NCBI RefSeq assembly: GCF_028372415.1
Contig: NC_092875.1
Span: forward strand, 405,612,739 to 405,676,738
DNA length: 64,000 bases
DNA from: Notamacropus eugenii
Taxonomy: Eukaryota; Chordata; Mammalia; Diprotodontia; Macropodidae
Direction: 5' to 3'
Under the pieces are notes generated by a model, which was not told where the DNA came from, made no database searches, and was given only the letters and a program-made list of their open reading frames with translations. Both the position numbers and the translations under genes were made by a program. This document shows, in pieces, positions 1-9,379 of this stretch. How positions within the stretch are numbered: the first letter of the stretch is position 1; each line of letters begins with the position of its first letter.

Positions 1-283
1 AATCATAATGCAACAATTAAGCTTGTTAATTATATATTAACCGGCTAACCTAAACTTCCATTTCCCCCCTTCTAATTTGTCTTTTTTTTTCTTAAAGAGA
101 AAAGATAACTTCCTCAGTACCTCTGCTTCTACTTTTTGGTTTATGTTCCTATAACTGGCCCTTACATGGTGGGATAGAGAATAAGGGACTGGACATGTGA
201 TTTCATTGATGTAGGGCTTCCCAGAGAGGAAACTCCTTCTATCAGTGCAGGACAGCACCAACAACTCAGAGCAGTGTTTGGGG

Positions 284-396
284 GCACTGATAGGTCAATG
301 CCCAATATGGGTAAAATGGAAAACTTGAACTTAGGTCTTCTTAAGCCTAAGAGCAGATCTCTTCAAGGCCTGTTCCCTATCTACTATACCAAACTC
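284..396 (-). repeat. Degraded MIR-like SINE
   Basis: On the minus strand the order is a head resembling 'agtagatagggaac', then 'agacctaagttcaag', then a run resembling the 'ccattttaccc' core. This is the order of a MIR/CORE-SINE body. It is strongly decayed, and chance similarity cannot be excluded. The flanking 1-283 shows no recognisable feature. Confidence 0.35.
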
Positions 397-697
397 TCTC
401 ACCAATCATCTTGTTTGGGGGTGTGTTTTTTGAGATCAGATTTCTCCCTATTCTCACCCTCCCTGTAAGTACAGCAGCCTTTCATGACCTGCTTCTACTA
501 GTGATTGGCACAAACACATTGACATGCCCTATCTCTAACCTGGAGCAGTCCATCATATTGGTGAGGGCATTATATCAGCTTAAGCTCACCACAGCTCAGA
601 ATGTCCAAACTCAAGTGATCCATCAGCTTTAACATCCTGGTAGCAGGGATCACAGACCTGGCTTGCTCATGGGAAAAAAATGGAAAACTCTTTACTG

Positions 698-910
698 CAG
701 AAATTCTTGAGTTTTTCTGTCATGGACCCTTTGGCAGTCTGGTGAAACTTAGTGCACTTGTGTTTCATTACCTACATTCATAATTAAAGAAATACTAAAT
801 TTCAGTTAAAGATTAGTGAAAATTAAGATGAAATTATTTCTTATCTAAGTTCACAGAGTGTCCCCCCTCACCTTGAATTCTGTCTACAGATCCCAGCTTA
901 AGAATCATTG
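698..910. mobile_element. Small non-autonomous hAT-type DNA transposon
   Basis: The ends form imperfect inverted repeats: left CAGAAATTCTTGAG, right (reverse complement) CAATGATTCTTAAG. The element is flanked by an 8-bp duplication, ctttactg at 690-697 and ctttaatg at 911-918 (one mismatch), the TSD length of the hAT superfamily. The interior is A/T-rich with no coding potential, so it is a MITE-like internal-deletion derivative. Similar 'ttcttaa ... ggaccc' elements are old and widespread in mammals. Orientation is arbitrary. Confidence 0.7.
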
Positions 911-1387
911 CTTTAATGTGAGACCAGAGGGCAGGTGGTATTAGATTTCCCTAATACAACACATTCATAAACATTTCTGACACATCCACCAAAGTTCTAA
1001 TCTATTGGCTGATCATGGAACATTATGGACTTTTAGTTCTTGAAGGATCTTCATGTGAAGCACACTACTCTTGTAGGTCCTCTAAGGTTTTGAGTACCAA
1101 CAGATCCATAACAAGGATAGGACAACCAGGACTTTGACCCAGGATGCCAAAATTTAGATTCCTAGGATCCCATGATTGCTGGCCTTGAAATCACACCACA
1201 TAAACTAGTTATTCCTTTCCTTCCACATTTAAGGCCCATTTTCAGCTGGAGAGTCATGGAGGCAATAGGGTACAGGGTGAATAGATGATCTTTCAGAAGA
1301 TCTTGAAAATATTTAACTTAAAATATTGCTTCTGTCTTTCCCCAGCTTATTCCTCATGTCAAAAAGGTTGCTGACATCATCTTTTAA

Positions 1388-1548
1388 TTTGTGTAATGGT
1401 ATAGTGGAAAGATTATTGGATTTGGAGTGAGGGTTCAAGGACCTGAGTTCAAGCCTTGGCTCTGCCACCTGTTCAAGCATCGGCAAGTCTTTTAACTACT
1501 CTGTGCTGTCATTTTCCAACACTCTTTGATGTTTCTCCACACTAGAAA
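1388..1548 (+). repeat. MIR-type SINE, plus strand
   Basis: The stretch reads like a MIR body: 'gtatagtggaaag', 'acctgagttcaagcc', 'ctctgccacctg', then a decayed 'gcaagtcttttaac'. It is about 160 bp, truncated at the 3' end, with many substitutions consistent with great age. No open frame of interest overlaps it. The DNA between the hAT copy and this SINE (919-1387) is unremarkable. Confidence 0.6.
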
Positions 1549-1554
1549 AAGTTG

Positions 1555-1682
1555 TTGAATTAATAACTAACATTCATATGATACTTTAAGTTGTGCGAAA
1601 TGCTTTATAATATTATCTCATTTGATCTTTATGATAACTGTATGAGGTAGGGCTCATTATTATCACCATTTTACTAGTTTAT
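1555..1682 (-). repeat. MIR/CORE-SINE 3' half, minus strand
   Basis: Read on the plus strand, 'actttaagttgtgcgaaatg', 'tattatctcatttgatctt' and 'atgaggtagg' are the reverse complement of the CORE-SINE region that ends in the 'gctatataaatgc' tail. It is a 3' piece only and old. Confidence 0.6.
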
Positions 1683-2104
1683 TGCTTTATCATTCTACCA
1701 TTCATTTGCATTGCACTGTGCTCCCCATGCCTACTTATACAAGTGATTGTCTTTAGGTTGGTTTTCACTATGATTAGACATAATATGGTGCTAATAAGGA
1801 AATGTTCATGGGGTGCCATACCCAGATGGGCTGAATTATTCTAATTCGAAAAGTATTGGTTAGTACAGACTTTGCCTAGCACTGTGCTTGGTAAGACACA
1901 TGAGGAGATGTCGTCTTAGCCCTGGAGGAACTCAAGACTACAATTGAGGAAACAAAGTAGATGTATATTACATAAGCTTTGAACTTAACTTTGGCTTTGC
2001 TTCTGTGTCTTAGTCACTATATTGGAAGTTCTAAGAGCTTTTGGTATCCTTCATTCTTATATTTGGAGACACCAATCTCTTAGAAGATTGTGCCCTTGAC
2101 AATA
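1683..2104. other. Intergenic; trace of an L2 3' end
   Basis: No gene is seen. Around 1860-1945 'cactgtgcttggtaagaca' and 'ctggaggaactcaagac' resemble the reversed 3' end of an L2 LINE ('gcactgtgctagg ... ctcaaggagctta'), but it is too decayed to be certain. The rest holds nothing recognised. Confidence 0.35.
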
Positions 2105-2283
2105 AAGATCATGAATCTCTAGAGTTGGAATGTATTTCAGAAAGCATCTAATTCACCCCACTCCCCATTTTATAGATGAGAAAACTGAGGCCCAGAAAGT
2201 TCAGCGACTTTACTACACAGGTAATAAAAGAGATAGGGTTTAAATTCAAACCCTCTGACTTCAGTTTCCATTCTATTACTGTT
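2105..2283 (-). repeat. MIR-type SINE, minus strand
   Basis: The reverse-complement MIR order is clear: 'tctagagttggaatg', 'catctaattcaccc', 'gatgagaaaactgaggccc', then 'tttaaattcaaaccctctga'. About 180 bp, near complete in its core, moderately diverged. Confidence 0.75.
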
Positions 2284-2969
2284 TGTTAATTAGGTGAAAG
2301 AGGATAAATGGGTCAACTGGCAAAGCTATCTCTACTTCTAGAAAAGCACCTGAAAGTATGTATCTTACGGTTGGTGAATCAATAAACATCACTTTTCTCA
2401 TTAGTAAACGTGATAATTTATTAACAAAACAACATTGGCATTTGGATTGTGAGGCCTTCCATAAGACAAGGAACAAAGTAAAAAGATGAAAAAAGAATAG
2501 TGACTTGGGAACAGGATGAGAAATCAATAATGCTGCCAGGGTTGAGTTCCTGCTATGTGCTAAGTGCTCTCAGCCCTTCCTTGCTCTCCACTCCCTGTTT
2601 TTCCCTCTGGCCCCAACTCAATAATGGAGCTTTACTGAACTGGGAGAGGATGGTTTTTTTCTGATCCAGGAAATCCAAGGATGGGACCTGACAAACAGAG
2701 TTAGGTAGGATTCTCAGAGCCAAAAAAGAGCCAGAAAGCATTAAGAAAAGAAGACTTCCTAAAAGGTCAACCTTCTTGCCTATGGTCAGGACCATTCCAA
2801 ATACTTGTCTGGCTCACTCTCAGAGTCTAATAAATACTGGAAAATATGTCAGGACCAGCCTAGGCAGTGAGTGGCCAAAAGCATCCTTTTGAGACACTTG
2901 GTATTCTTCTGTCCTGATGGGGGTCTCTTCTACTGCATCATGGAAGGGCCCTAGTCATAAATATTCTCC
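2284..2969. other. Intergenic, no gene
   Basis: Short minus-strand open frames at 2276-2527 and 2553-2795 have no recognisable domain and no flanking gene structure. Some 'ctatgtgctaagtgctct' text at 2550-2575 may be a remnant of an L2 3' end. I see no promoter, RNA gene or intact repeat. Confidence 0.5.
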
Positions 2970-3013
2970 TTTATAGGAAAGTTTGAAGATCAGTGAATGA
3001 AAATAGGTTAATT

Positions 3014-3080
3014 GACAAGTCATTTAAGTGAAAATCTACTTGGACAGAGCAGGCAAAGGATAAGCCACAAGGACAAGCAT
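3014..3080 (+). repeat. Copy 1 of a perfect 67-bp direct duplication
   Basis: This 67-base block, starting gacaagtcatttaag and ending ggacaagcat, recurs without mismatch at 4328-4394. Similarity stops abruptly upstream. Downstream it fades after 'tgagg', following a one-base length difference. Copy 1 sits within L2-like sequence. Confidence 0.9.
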
Positions 3081-3719
3081 TTGAGGTACAAAGAGAAAGC
3101 TGATTTCTCTGGATTGTGTAGTGTAGGAAGGGACTGATTAATATGCAATAACAAAGCCGGAAAAATAGTAGGGACCATGTTTGAAGGACTTTGCAAGCAA
3201 AATAGAGGGGTTCATATTTGGTTCTAGAGACTATATGAAATAACTGGAATTGATTGAGCAGGGGAATGATATACTCAGATCTACTTATAGGGAAAATCAC
3301 TATGGTGACAGTGAGTGAAATGGACTAAAATGGGGAGAGTTAAAGCAGGGAGGGCCATTAGGGATTGTACTGTGGGGATGAAGTGATGAAGGATATGTTG
3401 GAGACATTTGGAGGTAAAAAAACGGCAAGATGTGAACTGATTGTATATGTGGGGTAAAGGAAAGTGAGGGGACAAGGATAATGCTATGGTTATGAATCTG
3501 GTGGAAGAATAGTGGTATCTTTGATAGAAATAGGTTGGGTTTGGAGGACAGAAAAATGATGAATTCTGTCTTGGACACGTCAAGTTTGAGATGCCTTCAA
3601 GACATCCAGTTTGAAATATCCAATAGGCAATTTGAAGATTTGAGATTAAAGTTCAGGGGAGAGACTGTGGCTAGATATCTAGATCAACAGAGAGATAATG
3701 AAGACCATGGCAACTGATG

Positions 3720-3835
3720 AGGTGGCAGAGGGACAGAAAGACAAAGGTAGAGATGCAGAGAGATGGAGAAAATAGGCAGGCAGGGAGGTGGAGAGACAGC
3801 GAGGCAGAGAGAGGTAGAAAGTCTGTATGTTAGAG
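3720..3835 (+). repeat. Purine-rich simple sequence
   Basis: A GA/GGCA-rich run ('gcagagggacag', 'gaggtggagagacag', 'ggcagagagagg') inside the L2 copy. It is probably a local expansion of an imperfect tetranucleotide and codes for nothing. Confidence 0.7.
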
Positions 3836-4284
3836 GAGAAGAGAAAGGGGCCTATGAAAGAAGCATGAGGAACATCCTCAACTTGAGGTGATATGATATG
3901 TATGATGAACAAGCAAAGAGATTTGAGAAGTGATTAGGCAGGTAGGAGGAGAACCAGGAGAAAGTTGTATCACGAAAGCACACAAGGGACAGAGTAATCA
4001 GGAGGTATGGGTGGCCAAGAATATCAGAAGCAGCATGGTGGTAGTAAGCTGAGAAGGATGGGAATTTTTAAAAAAGAGACCATCAGATCTGTCAATTAAG
4101 AAACCATTAATAACTTTGGAATGAGCAGTTTAGTTGAGTGATGAGATCAGAAGCCAGATTACAAAGGGATGAGAAGTGAAACAAATGAAGTTGACAACTG
4201 TGAACAGATTTTTTCAGGGAGTTTGGCTGTGAAAGGAGAGATGGGACAGGATTTTGAGGGTATGATAGATATACTGTAACTCAG

Positions 4285-4610
4285 GCCCATTCTTTGGTAG
4301 TTTAGATTCAATATTGAAACAAAGTAAGACAAGTCATTTAAGTGAAAATCTACTTGGACAGAGCAGGCAAAGGATAAGCCACAAGGACAAGCATTGAGGA
4401 GTGAAATTTCCATTACACATGATCCATCAGTCAAACATCTGAGGGCCCCTCCAACAACTCATAGGTCCTTTGTACTCTAGCAAAACAATGTCACCAACCT
4501 GAACCTTTAGTTTCCAGGGCCAACCAAGTCTCAAGGAATATCTCAATAGTTTTTAAGGAAAAACTAGTCTAACCTGCATGAGGGGAGGGGTTAGGATATT
4601 GCTCTTACAA
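4285..4610. other. Unclassified segment inserted in the L2 copy
   Basis: L2-like text stops near 'gagggtatgatag' and resumes near 'gtagggtctaacgaagg', which would be adjacent in an intact L2. The roughly 320 bp between is not L2 as far as I can tell and contains copy 2 of the 67-bp duplication. No poly(A), terminal repeats or TSD were found, so the mechanism is open. A repair patch assembled from nearby sequence is one possibility. Confidence 0.45.
4328..4394 (+). repeat. Copy 2 of the perfect 67-bp direct duplication
   Basis: Identical over 67 bases to 3014-3080, about 1.3 kb away in the same orientation. Both copies read NACPCGLSFACSVQ on the minus strand. That is a shadow of the duplication and not evidence of a protein. 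Confidence 0.9.
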
Positions 4611-5244
4611 CAGTAGGGTCTAACGAAGGTTTTTCAAAGCATAGGGAAGACTTAGGTATGTTTGATGACAGTAGAAAAGGAACTAGAAAATAGGAAGAGC
4701 TTGAAGTTTAGAGAGAGAGGGGATAATGATCAATATTACAACCTGCTGGAAAAAAACAAAAAGATACAATATCGAGAACATATGCGGAGGAGTTGGCCTT
4801 AGCAAGGAAAATGGTCACCTCATGGTCAGATCCTGGGAGAAATGAGGAGACACTGAGGACTATCATGAAGGAATGAAGAAAAGGGGATGAGAGAGAACTC
4901 ATATTGGATGGCCTCAATTTTCTTGGTAATGAAGAGTCAATATCCTTAGTTGATAAAAAGGAGGGAAGATATATTGGAAACTTGAAGAAGAAGAGAAGGT
5001 TTGTAGGTATTTTTCAGGGAGTGAGAGAGAGAATCAATTAGGAAAAAATAAAAGGATTGCTTTGATGCAATCACAGCCCAGTTGAAATTCGATAGCTTGA
5101 ATTTATTTATACCCAGGCAGCTCCATTTTATGACTTCCTCTTGTTCTGTCCAGTAGTATGTGGGTAGGAGTGATAGAGTATGATGAAAGGAGAAGACCAG
5201 GTCTGAGATTTTATAAGGAATGATCAGTGATGAGACAAAGGATT

Positions 5245-5501
5245 AAGGGATTCAAAAATACTCCAGCTGTTTCCAACCCTTGACCAGTCACCCCAGTCCC
5301 ATTGAGGGCCTCCTTGAACTTCTCCTTAAGATCCTCCCTAAACCCTTCCTCCCTCGTCTCTGTCTAGCTGAGATTCTGTCTGGCTGGCTTGTGAATACAA
5401 GTGTTACAAATGCTTAGGCTCCTTAAGAGTCAACCCAATATGGCCAATCTTTAATAAACTTTGGGTTTTTTTGGCTTAAAAAAAAAAGGGATTCAAGAAT
5501 A
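5245..5501 (+). mobile_element. Poly(A)-tailed retrocopy of an unidentified transcript
   Basis: An approximately 225-bp insert lies between near-identical 16-bp flanks (5245-5260 and 5486-5501, starting aagggattcaa, one mismatch). It ends in a run of As at about 5478-5487. An AATAAA polyadenylation signal at 5453-5458 lies about 20 bases before the tail. The TT/AAGGG target fits L1-endonuclease cutting. This is L1-mediated retroposition of the 3' end of a polyadenylated RNA. The source could be a cellular 3' UTR or the polyadenylated end of an LTR transcript; I do not recognise it. Confidence 0.75.
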
Positions 5502-6230
5502 GAGAACAATGTAGAAATTAATTGGATATGTATTATGGGTTGATTGGAAATGGAGAGAAGTATAGTCCAATGTGGGGAGGGATGGGCAAATAATGATCTG
5601 AGACAGTGCTGCAGAGTGGAGGGATTAGAGGGAGCAATGAAGTTGGGGAATGGGTTTAGGAGGGGTGAGGTCTAAAGAGACATGAAGTGATAGAAGATTA
5701 TGTTCAGGTAGAGGAACGTTAAGAGTTTTAAATAGTGAATTGGATCATTTGTAGGGAATGATGAGATCAAGTGTGTGTCCATTATTGTGTGACAGATGTT
5801 GGGTGACAGCATAGGATGCTGAGGAATGGGGAGGTTAGGAGAATCGAGGGGCATGTGGATGTTGAAATCCCCTAACATAAGGGTAGGAGTTGTTGAAGAG
5901 AGGAAGACAGTGACCTACATGCTGCATTTCCTAGGAAAGGCAGAAAAATGCTCTGGGGGCTGGTATGACAATCTGGCTTGAATGGACAGTTTTGGTTCTG
6001 TGAATTTCAAAGGAAGAGAGTTTGCTGAGTGATTGTGGTAAAAGGAGGGTCTAGAAGTGCAGTGGGGAATACTCTAACCCCTCCAAGGTCAGAGATGTCC
6101 AAGTGATGGTAGAGTTGCTGGTGTGTGTGTGCAGGGGCAGGGCAACACTGGATTGACTTCATGAAGGAAAGATAGTGAGGAGAAGAGGTATCTCTAAAGA
6201 GTTGGGAATCTACCTTGGATCTCCTTTTGT

Positions 6231-6509
6231 TTTTTATTGTTGTGTGAAATGTAGCAAAATATCATCAGGGTAAGAAGTCTCATTTAGAGGTTGGCACATG
6301 GCACTATCCAGGTCTTTCTGATGCCAGGTTTAGCATCCTATCCATTATATTAAATTGTATCCATTACATACGTACTCTGCCATCTTTGCTAAAGACTTCA
6401 TAATTGACCCAGGATTTGGGATGTTGCTTGTGTTCCCTGTTTTGTACCCCCACGTAGAAGATACCATGTGCCAAATACTAAGGGGTACTTCTTCAGCAAT
6501 GCTTAGTTG
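6231..6509. other. Spacer, no feature
   Basis: A/T-rich sequence after the L2 copy. No gene or repeat is recognised apart from a short run resembling the end of a MIR ('gcatcctatccattatatt') near 6330-6350. Confidence 0.4.
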
Positions 6510-6758
6510 CAGCTACTGCTGTTGCTATTTAGTCATTTCAGTTGTGTCTGACTCTTTGTGAGCCTATTTGGGGTTTTCTTGGCAGAGACACTGGAGTGGT
6601 TTGCCATTTCCTTCTCTAGCTCATTTTACAGATGGGGAAATTGAGGCAAATAGGGTTAGTTGACTTGCACAGGGTCACAAAACTAGTTAGTGTCTGAAGT
6701 CAGACCTTCTTGACTCCAGGACTGGAGTTATATCCATGGCACCAGCTGGCTGCCCCAT
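6510..6758 (-). repeat. Marsupial CORE-SINE with CAA tail, minus strand
   Basis: The plus strand shows the reversed element in full: 'gctgttgctatttagtcatt' (tail), 'gtgtctgactctttgtgagc', 'ctggagtggtttgccattt', 'cagatggggaaattgaggc', 'cacagggtcacaaaact', and the head 'accagctggctgcccc'. About 250 bp and full length, belonging to the CORE-SINE group with a long 3' tail typical of marsupials. Confidence 0.85.
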
Positions 6759-6799
6759 GGCTATGGCTCCAAAGGTGAAAAATGAGCAATTCAAAGTAG

Positions 6800-6888
6800 G
6801 CCTCCAACATATACTGTGTGACTTTAGGCAAGTCATTTGATGTCTTTAAGCCTCAGTTTCCTCATCAATCATATGGGGAATTTCCAAA
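6800..6888 (+). repeat. MIR fragment, plus strand
   Basis: The core 'ctgtgtgactttaggcaagt', 'catttgatgtctttaagcct' and 'cagtttcctcatc' is the conserved centre of MIR. Only about 90 bp remain. Confidence 0.75.
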
Positions 6889-7904
6889 AAGGAAGTAAGT
6901 AGAGTTAGCAAATTCTGGACCAATGACTTTGTCTTCTGGTTGATGGCAAGAATCCCAGGGTTCATCTGAGAACTAGGGATTTGGAGCTGATGCTCTTAAT
7001 CCTGTGATGAGAACACTAAGCAGCAGCCTTGGAAGGTCAGATGTTATCCATATGCTCGTCAGTTCTCAGTTACATGTGCCAACAGTTCCAGCTAACACCA
7101 TGGAGGAAGTCTTGGAAGAAAAAGGAGCATCATCATAGAAGAACAAGAAGGACTTCAGTGATGAGATCTTCAGAGCAAAGAGTATGGGTTTTCTACTGCT
7201 GAAACCCATTCAGAGAGAAAGGCCCAAGGCAGTAATTCTCCATTTTCATTCTCTTCTTTCTTTCCCTCTCTTCTGAGTTATATGCCTGATGTATTTTCCT
7301 GGGAGACACTTTGATTTCTATTTCTTTTAGAAAAAAATTGCTTTTTTGTTTACTTTGTCTCTTAAGCTAGCAATTGTGATCAATAGTAATCCACTGCATT
7401 ATTAATCTAATGTGTCATCATTCAAATGCAGCAGAAAAGAGGTGATTGGAGGAAAGTTTCTGGGGAGAAGACAGATTTAAAACTGAAATTTTGTGTAACT
7501 GCATTCTTTAGCTGGGGGCTCTAAGCACAAAAGAGAACTATTGATTTGATTTTGCCCTTTCAAGAACAGAGTGATTACTTATTTTAGGGTTCCTCCCCAG
7601 GAAATGAGAAGCAGTGACTAGGATGACTCAATTATCTGGGCTGGTATTGAGGTAAGACCTCTGCCATTTTAATTCCCATTGTTTCTTGTAGGTTCTGTTT
7701 GGAAGGAAAGTCATTCCTCCAGAGGGGGAAGAGTGAAGAGAGTAACTAAGAGGAAAGTCTTATCCAGGGAAAGAGTAACTTGCCCACCAAAAGGTAGAGG
7801 AAAGTGACTGACAGCTATAAAGTAACTGACACTGCTATAAAACTCTTGATGAGAAAATCTCCTCTATCCATGTAATTAACTTAATGTCTTAGAGAGTTGT
7901 CAGA
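6889..7904. other. Intergenic, no gene or clear repeat
   Basis: About 1 kb without a recognisable family. Contains a T-rich stretch near 7325-7360. No open frame longer than about 60 codons, no RNA gene and no promoter-like composition. Confidence 0.45.
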
Positions 7905-8112
7905 GGTAGTGGATAGAGAGCAGGCTTCAGAGAAACGAACGCCCAGGTTCAAGTCCTTATTCTAACACCCTTTGACTAAAGGGCTTTGGACAAGTCATTT
8001 TACAAGTCTCCCTGAAGAGAAAATAGAGGACAATTTAAACCCTCCTCAATCCCTGTTAACTGATCTATAAATGAAGAGGATTTAATGACCCTCTCAGTTG
8101 CTTAAAAAAAAA
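7905..8112 (+). repeat. MIR-type SINE, plus strand, decayed
   Basis: 'ggtagtggatagagagcagg', 'cccaggttcaagtcctt', 'tggacaagtcattttac' and 'atctataaatgaagagg' follow MIR order. Well diverged, with a small internal insertion. Confidence 0.6.
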
Positions 8113-8519
8113 ATCTGAATTTGACATGTCAGCATCAAAAGACTAGGTTTCAAAGACCATGCACATAATAGATATTTAGTCTTTTTGTTTTGCTGGCGAA
8201 TTTCAGTGATCTAGCAATCACTGAAAGATGAAAAACTTCAATTTCTGTGCTAGTTTGTGAGAAGACAAGCTGTTTTAGCTCCAAATGCCTTCATGGTTCC
8301 CTTAAATAACAAAATTAACTTGGGCTCACTGGTTCTGGAATCTTGTTACATCCAAGGGCTAAATTGTAATTGAAGGAATGAAATGGTTTTCTGTGTGTAA
8401 AATGTATTTTTTTGAGGCAGATCCAAAAATTCATATTTTAAATGATTCTTCTCATTCAATTCTCACAATAAATTCCATATATTTGACCTAGTTCTTCTTT
8501 GCTATGGTTTAGTCTTTCA

Positions 8520-8706
8520 TTTATGTCATTGTAGGACTTGGAGTCACAAAGATCTAAATTCAAATTATGCCTCAGACTAGTACTAGTTGTGTGACCCTGG
8601 GCAAGTCATTTAACTCTCCCAGCCTCAGTTTCCACATATATAAAATAAGGGGGTTAAATCTGATAGCTTCTAAGGTCTCTCATACCTCTAAATCTATGAT
8701 TCTATG
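8520..8706 (+). repeat. MIR-type SINE, plus strand
   Basis: Body 'ggacttggagtcacaaagat', core 'gtgtgaccctgggcaagtca' and tail 'ctctaaatctatgattcta' are all present in order. This is the MIR subtype whose 3' end reads 'ctctaaatctatgat'. Confidence 0.85.
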
Positions 8707-8734
8707 ACTCAAAAGTACTTCAAGGATCTGAAGG

Positions 8735-8982
8735 TTTAAGACGCAACTAACTAGGTGGATAGGAGGATAAGATATGGGACCTGGAGTCAGGAGGACCTGA
8801 GTTCATACACTTGCTAGCTCTGTGGCCCAGGGCAAGTCACTTAACTCTGCCTCAATTTCCTCTTCTGTAAAAAGGGGTTAATTATAACACCTGCCACTCA
8901 GAGTTGTGAGGATCAGATGGAATATTTGTAAAGTGCTTAGCACAGTTCCTGATACATAATAGGTGCTTAATAAATGAATGAT
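8735..8982 (+). repeat. CORE-SINE, plus strand, full length
   Basis: Head 'aggtggataggaggataaga', body 'acctggagtcaggaggacct', core 'gggcaagtcacttaactctg', then 'gttgtgaggatcagatgg' and an end of 'ataataggtgcttaataaat'. The final segment equals the 3' end of L2, as expected for SINEs mobilised by L2. Confidence 0.85.
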
Positions 8983-9003
8983 GTTTATGAATCTGGCTAT
9001 ATC

Positions 9004-9074
9004 AGAGCCTTGTTGATGAAGCTCTAGGGTGATGGTTGTTGTGGTGGTGGTGGTAGCTGTGGTTGTTGCTGTTG
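9004..9074 (+). repeat. GTT/GGT-rich low-complexity tract
   Basis: Irregular 'gttgttgtggtggtggtggt' sequence. The minus-strand threonine-rich open frame here is a product of the simple repeat. Confidence 0.75.
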
Positions 9075-9306
9075 GCAACTAAGTGGTGAGGTGGATAGAG
9101 TTCTGAGCCTGAAGACAGAAAGACCTGAGTTTGAATCTGGTCTCAGATACTTACTAGCTGTATGAACCTAGGCAAGTCGCTTCACCCTGTTTGCGTCAGT
9201 TTCCTGATCTGTAAAATGAGCTGAAAATGGAAATGTCAAACCTCTCCAGTATCTTGGCCAAAAATGGGGTCACAGAGAGTCAGACATGATTGAAACAACA
9301 CATCAA
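9075..9306 (+). repeat. Marsupial CORE-SINE with long 3' tail, plus strand
   Basis: Complete: head 'caactaagtggtgaggtgg', body 'gacctgagtttgaatctgg', core 'aggcaagtcgcttcaccct', tail 'aaaaatggggtcacagagag' and end 'gattgaaacaacaca'. It is the sense counterpart of the copies at 6510, 47925, 52418 and 54660. Confidence 0.9.
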
Positions 9307-9379
9307 AAACATCAAAGGTTTGTCAATAAAGCTCTGGGATTATAGAGAAAAACAGAACTTCATCAAGAAGTGACCTTGG

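Larger units (their letters stand above)
2970..6230 (-). mobile_element. Long L2-type LINE, antisense, interrupted
   Basis: Reading the minus strand recovers the L2 non-LTR retrotransposon. The clearest part is a stretch near 5820-5878 coding LGDFNIHM, the GDFN motif of the apurinic-like endonuclease. Towards lower coordinates comes text of the L2 reverse transcriptase (for example 'gacatccagtttgaaatat', 'tccaataggcaat', 'aggaggagaaccaggag' on the plus strand). L2 3' sequence runs down to about 2970. Length, including insertions, is close to the roughly 3.3 kb of a full L2. Stops and frameshifts occur throughout, so it is a dead fossil. It was interrupted at about 4285-4610 and at 5245-5501 and contains a purine-rich expansion at 3720-3835. 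Confidence 0.75.

Noticed and set aside
3281-3583. Overlapping 92- and 100-codon minus frames
   Set aside because: Shadows of the antisense L2 LINE, not host exons.
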